From positions 1 to 22,262 of IMG/VR virus record IMGVR_UViG_3300045135_000370: a stretch of DNA of 22,262 nt. One strand, given 5' to 3'. The stretch is from a virus. Positions 7,637-15,659 of this stretch are shown one piece after another. The notes beneath the pieces were generated by a model. It saw only the letters and a program-made list of their open reading frames with translations. It ran no database searches and was not told where the DNA came from. The position numbers and the translations under genes were made by a program. Numbering within the stretch: position 1 is the first letter of the stretch; the number at the start of each line of letters is the position of its first letter.

Positions 7637-9132
7637 ATAGTACGTCCTACTATTGCCTGTGCTGTTAAGCGCTGTACAGAAACTGGAGCGCCATTAATGG
7701 TTGCCTCTACACCAAGCTGGATAACTTGTCCACCGCCTGATGCGTTTACTGTAGGTCTGTTTACCAACACACCAGCGTTGAACTCACCTTCATTGTATTC
7801 TGCTATGTTATATTCTGCTATGATCTGTGTGCTAAGAGTGAATTTCTTTTTCTTGTATGAATAACTGTAATCATAGCCCCAGTTAAGTATAACATCTGTG
7901 TCTGAACCTCCAATCACTGTGATCTTTAGATTCTTCAACATCTTTAAGTTACTAGGAGCGCCAAAGTCTATGTAGTTAGTAAAATAAGACATCTGGTAAG
8001 GTGCTCCATTATCAGAGTACCCGTCATATATAGAAATGCCTAATGTCTTACCAAATAGAAGTTCTCCATCACGAGTTCTACACATAGCTTTAGGGTTTAT
8101 GATGTTCCAAGAAGTAGTACGGAAACTGCCATCCTGTAGAGGTGTCCTAGTATCAAAACAATATGTGAGTTCTGATGTTGGCAGGTACAGGAGATAGAAA
8201 GCGTCCTCTGGACTGTACACTGACACAATATGTCCTGTCTCTGCTAATACGTACTGAGATAGCTGTGAGCGTATATTCTTAGATACATCACTCATAGGTA
8301 TTGACTTCTCTTGCACTGTACGAGCTAGGCTACGAACGCCTGTGTCGCTTAGGAAGAGCAAATCAGAACCAGTACCTTGAACAGAGTCACGAGCAATACA
8401 CCCGATACCTACAATAGTGTCCGCTAGAGACATTGTTGCAGGGTCTTCAGCACCTTGATATACTAAGATCTGTCGTTTACCAAAGATCAGTAGAACACCG
8501 TTATGAGACGCTAAAGCCACGATAGTATCACTACCGTCAGGCCAGACCTTTGATACGTCTATATATCCTGAAGAGCCTGTGTCCCACTTCATACCTGTCA
8601 ATAGATCTGACCAGTAAATAGTAGTGGCATTGGCTGATGTATTAGCAACCCATAGCCTACCAAAGGCTGATAGAGCTACGTTACCTTCTGGAACAGTACC
8701 TGAGTAATCTGCATGGTCTTCAATAGCCACTGCAGTTGTACCGTCATACACAACAGGCTTAGCACCTTTACGGAATAAGTAGTGTTTGTTGTTAAGAGTC
8801 GCAGAGCTATATAGCCCATCAGTGACTGTGTAGCTCGCTGGTGTAATGTCTGTAAGAGTTGTAGTGCCTGAATAGATGTTAGTAGTAGAGGCGCTAATGA
8901 CCTCTGTAGATCCATCAGGCTTAACAAACTCACTGATGAATACAATGTCATCAGCATTAGTGTCTGTTATATACTGCCAACCCTTACGAGCACCGATACG
9001 ACCGAATTGGTCAATAACACAGTTGGTAGCGTCTAGTGCGTACTGCTCAGGCAGTGACGTAGGAGAGTCCTCTGTGTTAAGTCCAAAGAATCCCGGAGCT
9101 TGTATAGCAATGCTTTGTAAAGGTTTAGCCAT
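7633..9132 (-). CDS. Tail nozzle / tail tubular protein B-like
   Basis: 499 aa, directly after the adaptor gene. It starts AIQAPGFFGLNTEDSPTSLP and DATNCVIDQFGRIGARKGW, the N-terminal pattern of podophage tail nozzle or stabilisation proteins (T7 gp12 / P22 gp10 functional class), and continues with repeated beta-strand blocks (GRLWVANTS, GVLLIFGKRQILVYQG, DAFYLLYLPTSELTYCFD) suggesting a propeller-like fold. It is shorter than T7 gp12 and closer in size to P22 gp10. The product should form the distal tail tube that docks on the adaptor and carries the fibres. The family assignment is good; precise homology is inferred. Confidence 0.75.
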   Translation of the reverse strand: MAKPLQSIAIQAPGFFGLNTEDSPTSLPEQYALDATNCVIDQFGRIGARKGWQYITDTNADDIVFISEFVKPDGSTEVISASTTNIYSGTTTLTDITPASYTVTDGLYSSATLNNKHYLFRKGAKPVVYDGTTAVAIEDHADYSGTVPEGNVALSAFGRLWVANTSANATTIYWSDLLTGMKWDTGSSGYIDVSKVWPDGSDTIVALASHNGVLLIFGKRQILVYQGAEDPATMSLADTIVGIGCIARDSVQGTGSDLLFLSDTGVRSLARTVQEKSIPMSDVSKNIRSQLSQYVLAETGHIVSVYSPEDAFYLLYLPTSELTYCFDTRTPLQDGSFRTTSWNIINPKAMCRTRDGELLFGKTLGISIYDGYSDNGAPYQMSYFTNYIDFGAPSNLKMLKNLKITVIGGSDTDVILNWGYDYSYSYKKKKFTLSTQIIAEYNIAEYNEGEFNAGVLVNRPTVNASGGGQVIQLGVEATINGAPVSVQRLTAQAIVGRTI

Positions 9133-9135
9133 AGT

Positions 9136-9783
9136 TTACACCGTAGTCCAAATTAGTTCTTCAGGGTGCTGATTAGCATCCAGAGCAATTGCAGTATTAA
9201 GATCGTTCTTAGCAAACAGAGCCTGCTCAGCGCCTGATTGACCGCCTGTCTCACCACGTTCAATAAGAGCATAGCTGTATGCCCATTGAATGATTGGTGT
9301 AACTGGTACTGATACAGTGTCTGAGTCATTTACTAAGCTCTCAGGACGTTTAACTCCATAGACTGTGATGTTCGTTGAAGTACTAGGTGTCTGATAGAAA
9401 GTAATCTGCAGATCGTTATTAGCATCAGTGCCTGTTAAGGCGTAGTAGGCTATAGTGCCATTAGCGGACTCTGTAGCCATGTTTAGCTTGTTGATCTGAG
9501 CAAGTGACTGCTGATAGATCTCTCTGTTAGTTGTTTCATCAAGCACGTATAGAACTTTAGAGCGTTGTCCAAAGTCTGTTAGGCTGTAAGTGCCTGTACC
9601 GGCTGATGTAGTGATAGGAAAGGAAGTGCGTAGTGCACTCCAATCCCAAGAGTCTTCTACTAAGCGCTTAGCGTCATTAACAAATGCACCAATTAGCTTT
9701 GAGTAGTTAGACTCTGCAACAGTAGCTACTTCATCCTCACGGAGTCGTACCATAACTGCATTGACGAGTTCTAAGTATGTCAT
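9136..9783 (-). CDS. Tail adaptor / tail tubular protein A-like
   Basis: 215 aa, close to T7 gp11 (196 aa). The N-terminus (MTYLELVNAVMVRLREDEV) followed by a helix with KLIGAFVNDAKRLVEDSWDW is the helical adaptor signature of gp11/gp4-type head-tail connector proteins. It continues with a beta-rich middle (QITFYQTPSTSTNITVYGVK) and a final helical return (IIQWAYSYALIERGE). It bridges portal and nozzle. The AAGAAGG ribosome binding site lies within the end of the upstream 941-aa gene, and it is immediately followed by the nozzle gene, as in T7. Confidence 0.8.
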   Translation of the reverse strand: MTYLELVNAVMVRLREDEVATVAESNYSKLIGAFVNDAKRLVEDSWDWSALRTSFPITTSAGTGTYSLTDFGQRSKVLYVLDETTNREIYQQSLAQINKLNMATESANGTIAYYALTGTDANNDLQITFYQTPSTSTNITVYGVKRPESLVNDSDTVSVPVTPIIQWAYSYALIERGETGGQSGAEQALFAKNDLNTAIALDANQHPEELIWTTV

Positions 9784-9786
9784 TTA

Positions 9787-12612
9787 TTAAGCCTTCTTAA
9801 AGGTTCTTGCAAGTATCTCACGAGATAGAAGTCTGTTATATAGTGGGTTCTGTATTAGCGATGGGCCGTACTCAGGCAATGCAAAGTCAGACCCTTGATA
9901 TACACCGCCTGCTGAAGATGCTAGAGCAAGGTCAGGAAGACTTATCTCAGGCAAGTCAGGTCCTTCAGGTAAGCTAATGTCAGGCCCTTCAGGTAAGCTA
10001 ATGTCAGGCCCTTCAGGCAGATCAAATTCAATAGGAGTAAAATCAATAGGTTCTATTATAGGCGCTTCAGGCAAATTAACGTCTGGAAGATCTACGTCAA
10101 TCTCTGGAAGATCTACATCAATCTCTGGAAGATCTACGTCAATCTCTGGAAGATCTACATCAACCTCAGGAAGATCTACATCAATCTCTGGAAGATCTGG
10201 CATATCCGGTAATGTAATATCAGGGAATTTAATATTCCAATCTTCTACCGAAATGTCAGGGAATGTTAATTCAACGTCAGGCCATGTTACTCCATCAAAA
10301 AACCCTTCAGGCAAGTCTGGGAAGTCTGGAAGGTCTGGGAAGTCAATATTTAAACCTGATAGATCGCCAAATGAAATTCCTAGTTTTCCAAAATCAACGT
10401 CAAAATCAAAGCCTTCTGGGAAAATATCAGATGCACCTCCTAACTCAACATTAATGTCTGGGAGCGATCCACCATTTTCAATGAATGATTTAGTAGCAGC
10501 TATGGCAGCTTCTTCAAGGCTGCCTGTCTGATCGTATACCTTAGCACCTTCAACGGCAGCGACCTCTATAGGAGTATCAAAACCTGCTTCAATGCCGTAA
10601 GTCTCCATTAGCACGTCTACTTCATTTTCACCAGAGGCGATACGAATAGCAGCCTCTGTAGCTACAGTGTAGTCTTCAGTTATAGCTGCTGCTGCGTCTC
10701 CTGCAAAAGTAGTAGCAATTGCTGCAACAGCGTTTTCACCGTTGTTTATCTTAGTAGCAACTTCTAAGGCTTTAACGACCTCTGAAGCGGCTTCCACGCC
10801 TGTAGCCATTGAAGTAGCCATATCAAACGGGTTGATGCTGAAATTAAAGTAATCGGTAGAATTAAACTTAGTAGCATTATCTGGATCTGCAATACTTACG
10901 GCAGCCATAGCAGAGGCTGTGTTATCATTAGATCCGCTAGTAACAGCTTCATCAGCATTTGCTTTATTCTGTTCTACGTTGGCTGAAATATCCTCTGCTT
11001 TAACTAAGCCACCTTGACCTTCACCTAACCAGCCTTCATTGAATACATATTTAGTACCATCAGCGTCTATGTAGATAGACGTATCTATAGGTTTATATGT
11101 ATCTAAAAGAGTGCCTGTAATCAATCCACCAGCAAGCGCTGCCATTGGTACGCCTGTTAATCCAAAGATAACGCTACTAGCAATATTAGAGCCTACAGTA
11201 GAGATTAGCTTGTTGGCTAAGTACTGTACGGCTTCATTAGTAAGTGTCTCTGGGTTTACACCAGCATTAACAGCAACTCTACCATCTGGAGTAAGCATTA
11301 CAGACCTGTCGCCAGTTAGGAAGTTACCAATCCTATCCACTATGCTTTCAGGATCACCCTCTGCTTGCGCTATAGCTGTTACAAAGTCATCTAAGAAGTC
11401 TGTCTCGGCTCTTGTGCCAGTACCGTAAGCATCAGTCTGCTCAAACAATGTGTTTATAGGCAGATCTTCTAGTTTTATCTCAGGCCCTAGATCAAGCGCC
11501 ATTCCTGTAGTAGGATCTGTAAACTCACGATCGTAAGGAGTATCTACATAGACTTTGTTGTCTGCTGATACTGAGATATTAGGCATTGTTACAGCAGAAG
11601 CAACAGCACCGTCCTCTTCAGCGGCCTTCAGAGCATCTACTTGCTCAATGGTTACTGTGTTTTCATCTGTAGTGTCACCAAAAGCGTCTGTTACAAGACC
11701 TACTAACTTACCGGGAATGTCCGTCCAAGCTGTGTTATCGCTTGATATTCCGTTTGTATCAGTGCCTACAAGTGAATCACCTTCTTTTTCAGCAACTGTA
11801 GAAAAATCAGTTGTTATGTTACCTGCAGCGTCTTGAATAATCGTAGGAGCTGCGGCATCTGAAGCAGCGTTAAGAGCTTCATCAGCGGCTATAGCGTCTT
11901 CAAGATCAGTAGTTGCGGTATCAAATGAAGCATCAGCCGCATTAAACTCTGCTTCAGAAACAGTGTCAGAAACGCCTGATAGTAAACCATTTGTGTCAGT
12001 AGTTGTTGTGCCTGCAGCGGCATCAGCAGCATCAGCAGCGAGCATACCAGCTACAGGGTCAGGCTCTATAGACCCTTCAGTCTGATTAGCTGTTATAACA
12101 CTATCTACGTTGTCAATCTCTGCTTGAGTGGCTTTGTTGTAATCGTCTAAAAAGTCTACCGAATTGATAGCACCAGTAGCTAAGTCTTCAGTGGCTTTCG
12201 CTGCTTGATTAGCTGCGTACTCTGGAGAATCGTAAGCATATCCTTCAAACTTACTTTTAACATCCTCTGCAGACAATCCAGCGCTTAAAAGGTTCTGTGC
12301 CTCTGCTGTATAGTAAGCAAGACCGCCTGCATCAGAACCACGACCAAGAACATCTTGATATATGCTTTCTATGGCTGCTTGGATCTCATCAGTAGTATAA
12401 CCACCATAAGTAGGCGTAACAACTGTATTAGCAGAATTTACCCAATCAGAGTCATTAATAGACTCAACAAGGGCTGTCGTGTCTTCCCAGTCAACATCGG
12501 CCCAAGTATTATCCAAGAACGATGTATCAATACCACCAGAGCTACTAGAAGAAGTATTAGACCCTAAAGAGCCTCCAGAGACTGAACCATCAGAACCTAT
12601 TGATATTGGCAT
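9787..12612 (-). CDS. Large virion-associated protein with DUF4214-like domain and DLPEIDV repeats
   Basis: 941 aa, acidic. Parts in order: a Ser/Gly-rich N-terminus; a DUF4214-like helical module at ~78-135 (IYQDVLGRGSDAGGLAYYT); a long Asp/Ala/Thr-rich region; a hydrophobic Gly/Ala segment at ~474-500 (SVIFGLTGVPMAALAGGLIT) that could cross or touch a membrane; Ala-rich helices; and from ~740 a low-complexity region of Phe-Pro-Asp and Leu-Pro motifs ending in five tandem EIDVDLP-type heptapeptides and two GPDISLPE repeats. The last ~50 residues are ordinary sequence with a basic end (SREILARTFKKA). It lies just before the adaptor gene. Structural protein by context; function unknown, with tail or host-surface contact plausible. 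Confidence 0.75.
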   Translation of the reverse strand: MPISIGSDGSVSGGSLGSNTSSSSSGGIDTSFLDNTWADVDWEDTTALVESINDSDWVNSANTVVTPTYGGYTTDEIQAAIESIYQDVLGRGSDAGGLAYYTAEAQNLLSAGLSAEDVKSKFEGYAYDSPEYAANQAAKATEDLATGAINSVDFLDDYNKATQAEIDNVDSVITANQTEGSIEPDPVAGMLAADAADAAAGTTTTDTNGLLSGVSDTVSEAEFNAADASFDTATTDLEDAIAADEALNAASDAAAPTIIQDAAGNITTDFSTVAEKEGDSLVGTDTNGISSDNTAWTDIPGKLVGLVTDAFGDTTDENTVTIEQVDALKAAEEDGAVASAVTMPNISVSADNKVYVDTPYDREFTDPTTGMALDLGPEIKLEDLPINTLFEQTDAYGTGTRAETDFLDDFVTAIAQAEGDPESIVDRIGNFLTGDRSVMLTPDGRVAVNAGVNPETLTNEAVQYLANKLISTVGSNIASSVIFGLTGVPMAALAGGLITGTLLDTYKPIDTSIYIDADGTKYVFNEGWLGEGQGGLVKAEDISANVEQNKANADEAVTSGSNDNTASAMAAVSIADPDNATKFNSTDYFNFSINPFDMATSMATGVEAASEVVKALEVATKINNGENAVAAIATTFAGDAAAAITEDYTVATEAAIRIASGENEVDVLMETYGIEAGFDTPIEVAAVEGAKVYDQTGSLEEAAIAATKSFIENGGSLPDINVELGGASDIFPEGFDFDVDFGKLGISFGDLSGLNIDFPDLPDFPDLPEGFFDGVTWPDVELTFPDISVEDWNIKFPDITLPDMPDLPEIDVDLPEVDVDLPEIDVDLPEIDVDLPEIDVDLPDVNLPEAPIIEPIDFTPIEFDLPEGPDISLPEGPDISLPEGPDLPEISLPDLALASSAGGVYQGSDFALPEYGPSLIQNPLYNRLLSREILARTFKKA
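9962..10009 (-). repeat. Two 24-bp tandem repeats encoding GPDISLPE
   Basis: Two perfect copies of a 24-bp unit, followed by the start of a third, lie inside the 941-aa gene and encode the octapeptide GPDISLPE twice. The identity at codon level points to recent slippage or duplication. Confidence 0.85.
10086..10190 (-). repeat. Five tandem 21-bp repeats encoding (E/V)IDVDLP heptapeptides
   Basis: Five head-to-tail copies of a 21-bp unit (gaagatctacgtcaatctct plus g on the + strand) differ at only one to three positions each. Each copy contains AGATCT and encodes one seven-residue Leu-Pro/Asp repeat. The high DNA identity indicates recent expansion. Confidence 0.92.
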
Positions 12613-12614
12613 AG

Positions 12615-12953
12615 TTAGCCCCCTCTGTTAATATCGTTATGTTCTATGACAGAGACCATCATAGTCATTCCAGCTCCATCTAAGGCTTCAATGTAGTCAC
12701 CTTCCTTCATCATTATAAATTCATTCTCTGCTCCACCTATCTTAAAGAAAGCATTGGCAGACAAAGAGTAGTTATTAAACATGACTAGAGTTTGACCACT
12801 CTCAGCATTATAATAACGAACACTAAATGAAGAAGTAGAACCAGAAGTATTAGTTACATACAAAAGTACCCATTCGGCCTTCTTACCCTGAGGTACTGTA
12901 TATATTGTCTGATAACTAGTAGTAAGAGGAAGACCAAAGGACTTTTTAATCAT
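12615..12953 (-). CDS. Small beta-rich virion protein (112 aa)
   Basis: 112 aa starting MIKKSFGLPLTTSYQTIYTV, with alternating hydrophobic strands (AEWVLLYVTNTSGSTSSFSV, FIMMKEGDYIEALDGAGMTM) and a VSVIEHND end. This is typical of small head- or tail-decorating beta-sandwich proteins found near podophage tail genes. It is the first gene after an internal promoter, with a short leader and only a weak GAGA ribosome binding site. Its stop (TAG) is 2 nt from the start of the 941-aa gene, so the two are co-translated. Family not named. Confidence 0.6.
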   Translation of the reverse strand: MIKKSFGLPLTTSYQTIYTVPQGKKAEWVLLYVTNTSGSTSSFSVRYYNAESGQTLVMFNNYSLSANAFFKIGGAENEFIMMKEGDYIEALDGAGMTMMVSVIEHNDINRGG

Positions 12954-12974
12954 TTCATTGTCTCTATATAATAT

Positions 12975-13003
12975 ATTATAGCATATTTTTTAGTAAAAGT
13001 AAA
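12975..13003 (-). promoter_or_regulatory. Sigma70-type promoter with extended -10
   Basis: On the - strand, TTTACT (4/6 to TTGACA) at 13003-12998, a 17-bp spacer, and a perfect TATAAT at 12980-12975 preceded by TGC, giving a TGN extended -10. It lies in a short AT-rich non-coding gap and would start transcription just upstream of the 112-aa gene at 12953. A weak 5-bp hairpin (AGTCT/AGACT) just upstream might partly terminate incoming transcripts. Confidence 0.7.
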
Positions 13004-13007
13004 GAGT

Positions 13008-13058
13008 CTATTTAGACTTCTTAGACCCTTTACCTTTCTTTTTTGTTCCACAAGCCAT
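13008..13058 (-). CDS. Micro-ORF, 16-aa basic peptide
   Basis: ATG at 13058 follows the holin-like gene's stop by 1 nt, with GGAAAAAATAAT as a purine-rich lead-in. It encodes MACGTKKKGKGSKKSK, then TAG. The peptide is almost entirely Lys/Gly/Ser with one Cys. I recall similar tiny Lys-rich peptides starting MA(C/K)G in this position in T7-like marine phages, but cannot verify it here. Too short for statistics; supported by placement in an otherwise empty gap. Confidence 0.4.
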   Translation of the reverse strand: MACGTKKKGKGSKKSK

Positions 13059-13059
13059 A

Positions 13060-13404
13060 TTATTTTTTCCAGTTAGCTAAACCTTTGAGTCCAAATGAAG
13101 CTGCTATGGCAGCCGCTAGGAAGCCTTTGTAATACTCAGGCATAGTATCTAGCACTTGGAATCCTGTTTGAATATAAGGGACTAGGTCAGGAATGAAAGC
13201 AGCAATCATTGGGATACTTAGGACTATTGTAAACCATTCGTCCTTCCAAGATGATTGACTGCCTTCAGCCATGATCTTTTCCCAGTTCTCTTCAGACTGT
13301 AGCATCTTTAGCTTCACATCTTGCTTTGCCTTAGCTTCATCAGCCTTGCCAGAGATCCATGTGGAGGCTATAGAGCCTATTGCTGAGATGATTGGGATAA
13401 TCAT
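13060..13404 (-). CDS. Holin-like three-TM protein
   Basis: 114 aa with a strong GGAG ribosome binding site (AAGGAGACACT before the ATG). Three hydrophobic segments: ~2-17 (IIPIISAIGSIASTWI), ~57-74 (WFTIVLSIPMIAAFIPDL) and ~92-108 (KGFLAAAIAASFGLKGL). They are separated by a charged helix with KAKQDVKLKMLQSEENWEKI and the SSWKDEWFT motif. This architecture matches the GTA_holin_3TM family (a 3-TM holin superfamily), which forms inner-membrane holes at lysis. No endolysin is visible in the window, so the partner must lie elsewhere. Confidence 0.65.
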   Translation of the reverse strand: MIIPIISAIGSIASTWISGKADEAKAKQDVKLKMLQSEENWEKIMAEGSQSSWKDEWFTIVLSIPMIAAFIPDLVPYIQTGFQVLDTMPEYYKGFLAAAIAASFGLKGLANWKK

Positions 13405-13413
13405 AGTGTCTCC

Positions 13414-13611
13414 TTACTTTTGAGCTGCATCGGCTCTTAAGCGCCACTCAAGCTCTTTAATGGACAGTTTCATCTCATTGATGTCAGCTTGGTTAGCATA
13501 CTTGTACATGACAGTTTCCATCTGAAGCTGTATGTCATTAAGTGTCTTGAAGTTCCATGCAATTAATGCAAAGATCAAACCAAGCACACCTTGGATGATT
13601 TTCTGTTCCAT
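13414..13611 (-). CDS. Small membrane protein of the lysis-type cluster (65 aa)
   Basis: The start overlaps the previous stop (TAATG). N-terminal hydrophobic helix at ~5-20 (IIQGVLGLIFALIAWN), then an amphipathic helix with heptad-like spacing (INEMKLSIKELEWRLRADAA). One membrane span plus a coiled-coil tail is compatible with a holin partner, an antiholin or a spanin-like component, but no lipobox or specific motif settles it. Co-translated with the neighbouring membrane genes. Confidence 0.55.
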   Translation of the reverse strand: MEQKIIQGVLGLIFALIAWNFKTLNDIQLQMETVMYKYANQADINEMKLSIKELEWRLRADAAQK

Positions 13612-13865
13612 TATTTGTCAGCCTTCCGATCTATCTTCTCTTCTATGTGGTCTAGCTTCTCAAAGAGCCTGAGCATAATGTTGTTAAACTCATCCTTCTT
13701 TACGTATTCACCGGCAACCAAGACTTCTATCTTACCCACCTTGTCAGCTAGATTGGTGTCAGCCTGCTGTAGTTTCAACAAGCTGTCCCAAATGATTCTC
13801 ATGAACCATCCACCAAGAAGCATGACAAACCCCATAGCAATGTTGTATAACTCTTGATAGTCCAT
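13611..13865 (-). CDS. Small membrane protein with coiled-coil tail (84 aa)
   Basis: 84 aa with an AAGGAACCAC ribosome binding site. A single hydrophobic helix at ~7-25 (YNIAMGFVMLLGGWFMRIIW) is followed by a charged coiled coil containing VAGEYVKKDEF and RLFEKLDHIEEKIDRK. This pattern (one TM then VxGxYVxxxEF and a KLDxIExKID coil) recurs in small phage membrane proteins beside holins. First of three membrane genes in a row; probably part of the lysis module. Exact role not assignable. Confidence 0.6.
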   Translation of the reverse strand: MDYQELYNIAMGFVMLLGGWFMRIIWDSLLKLQQADTNLADKVGKIEVLVAGEYVKKDEFNNIMLRLFEKLDHIEEKIDRKADK

Positions 13866-13874
13866 TGTGGTTCC

Positions 13875-15215
13875 TTAAGGTATTATTTCAAAAAACTCTT
13901 CTGTAAGAGATGCGCTTGCGTCAACAAGATTTGATGCAGCGTCTGTTAAAGTAACAGTACTATCTGGGGGCATACTAAAACTGGTATTGAGCGTGAGTCC
14001 TAAGTTTGGTTGATCTATGGTTAAAGTAATATTTTGGTACACCAGTGACCCATACGTTCCTGTACCAGTACCATCATTTGGGAGTCTAGCAACTACCCTA
14101 TCGTAGCCTCCTGCACCGTCAGAAGTACCATACATGCCAATTGCTAAATTATCGTTAGCATCTACAGCAATTCCGTATCCAATATCATTGTCAATACCGC
14201 CAATAGTATTACTCCACTGAACCGTACCTGAGCTATTATATTTTACAATAAGAGCCTCATTACTACCTTCACCATAAGAAGATGTATAAGAGATTGTATA
14301 AATATTGTCGGATGAATCTGTTGCTACATTCATACCGTATGAACCAGCTGAGCCGCCTATTAATCTATCAAACACTATAGTTCCGTCACTACTATTAACT
14401 TTTAATACAAAAGTATTAGTAGCGGTTGTATATGTTCTACCAGTAATAATAATTTTATCAGAAGAATCAACAGCTAGACCATATCCATAATCTATGGACA
14501 CACCGCCATATAACCTTTTCCACAATTCTGTTCCAGAGCTATCGTATTTAATTAATAAAATATCGGCATTACCTGCACCGCCAGATACATTTGAATACCC
14601 ACACGCATAAATGTTACCTGTAGAATCTATTACACACTTATAACCTGTGTCGTCTACGTTAGACCCCAATCTGTTTTGCCATTGCAAAGTGCCAGAGCTA
14701 TTGTATTTAGCCAAAAATAAATACTTACTTGCTTGAGCTGTAGAATAGTAATCTCCAAACATATATACGTTATCTGACGAATCAACAGCAACGCCTCTGC
14801 CATAATCACTACTTGTAGATCCTAAAGTGCGCTGCCACTGAAGAACTCCATCGGAGTTGTACTTCACAATCAAAGCATCATAGTTGCCACTACCTGATGA
14901 TGAAGTATATCCAACTATGTATATATTATCGGATGAATCAACAGCTACATTCCATCCAACCTCAGCATTAGCCCCTCCTAATATCTTGCTCCATAAAAGC
15001 TCTCCATCTGGGCTATGCTTTGTTACAAGAATATCATTACTACCTTGTCCAGTGCTTTGTGTAACGCCAACAGCAATAATATTTAATCCTGAATCTGTAG
15101 TAACATTGTAACCTGCATCAAGAGCTGCTCCACCGTATAAATGTATCCAATAACTGCCAATATCGCCAGCATTGCCGCTAGCAGACTGCATCATTAGCTT
15201 ACTGATATTACTCAT
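13875..15215 (-). CDS. Seven-bladed beta-propeller (SBBP-like) tail fibre protein
   Basis: 446 aa. Residues ~27-395 contain seven repeats of about 53 residues, each with a GYxxAVDSSDNIYIxGYT strand pair, a variable loop such as SSSGSGNYD, then ALIVKYNSSGTxQWxxxxG. This is the SBBP / NHL-type propeller repeat, and seven copies make a closed propeller. A ~50-residue C-terminal segment (NITLTIDQPNLGLTLNTSFS onward) is different. No signal peptide. It lies in the fibre cassette, 3 nt after the 146-aa fibre-tip gene, so a host-surface or glycan-binding virion role is likely. Enzymatic activity is not indicated by any visible motif. Confidence 0.75.
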   Translation of the reverse strand: MSNISKLMMQSASGNAGDIGSYWIHLYGGAALDAGYNVTTDSGLNIIAVGVTQSTGQGSNDILVTKHSPDGELLWSKILGGANAEVGWNVAVDSSDNIYIVGYTSSSGSGNYDALIVKYNSDGVLQWQRTLGSTSSDYGRGVAVDSSDNVYMFGDYYSTAQASKYLFLAKYNSSGTLQWQNRLGSNVDDTGYKCVIDSTGNIYACGYSNVSGGAGNADILLIKYDSSGTELWKRLYGGVSIDYGYGLAVDSSDKIIITGRTYTTATNTFVLKVNSSDGTIVFDRLIGGSAGSYGMNVATDSSDNIYTISYTSSYGEGSNEALIVKYNSSGTVQWSNTIGGIDNDIGYGIAVDANDNLAIGMYGTSDGAGGYDRVVARLPNDGTGTGTYGSLVYQNITLTIDQPNLGLTLNTSFSMPPDSTVTLTDAASNLVDASASLTEEFFEIIP

Positions 15216-15218
15216 AGC

Positions 15219-15659
15219 TTAACCCAACGCTTGACCAGCAACAAACCCATACCATGTAGTGCCACCGTCATGTGTGATGAATACAAACACATCAACACCA
15301 TTAGCATCTGCTGTTAGTGTCGGTGCTGTAGCAGCAGCCCAGTCAACAGACGTAGGCCACGTCACAGTGTAACCACTACCGCCACTATCCTGTGTAACCT
15401 TCAAGCTAAAGCCATATGCTGTACCAGAAGCCGGAGGGTTAGAGAATGTAAACGTAGTGTTACCCGACAATGTAATGCTGAATACGTTAGCAGCTTCACA
15501 ATCTACAATAGGTGTAGTACCTGATAGTGTCGCATGATTTTCATTGTATGACGTAGCTACTAACTCACCACTAACACTCTGATTAGCAGTGAATGTATTA
15601 GCTACATTAGTTTCAGCTACGGTAGCTAACAAGTCAGCCAGTTGTCTTGCTTTACTCAT
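15219..15659 (-). CDS. Small tail fibre tip protein (146 aa)
   Basis: 146 aa with an AAGGAGTAGCAC ribosome binding site. The N-terminus (MSKARQLADLLATVAETNVA) is a typical short attachment helix of phage fibre proteins. The remainder is a beta-rich module with NVFSITLSGNTTFTF, YTVTWPTSVDWAAATAPTLT, DVFVFITHDGGTTWYGFVAG. The same module, with TFTEVLVDG, YTVTWPTMTW, APTLNGTSDVVVL and YGAYVGYG, ends the 591-aa fibre at 18718, so the two proteins share a homologous terminal domain. Likely a second, short fibre or a tip subunit. Confidence 0.7.
   Translation of the reverse strand: MSKARQLADLLATVAETNVANTFTANQSVSGELVATSYNENHATLSGTTPIVDCEAANVFSITLSGNTTFTFSNPPASGTAYGFSLKVTQDSGGSGYTVTWPTSVDWAAATAPTLTADANGVDVFVFITHDGGTTWYGFVAGQALG

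Noticed and set aside
9977-10531. Long + strand ORF (184 aa) rich in SGRSTSIS repeats
   Set aside because: It is the reverse complement of the DLPEIDV repeat region in the 941-aa gene; the repeat creates an open antisense frame.
12998-13020. Strong terminator upstream of the internal promoter (AGTCT-AAAT-AGACT followed by CTTTACTTTT)
   Set aside because: The stem is only 5 bp and AT-rich with a broken U-tract; at most a weak pause, so not listed as a terminator.
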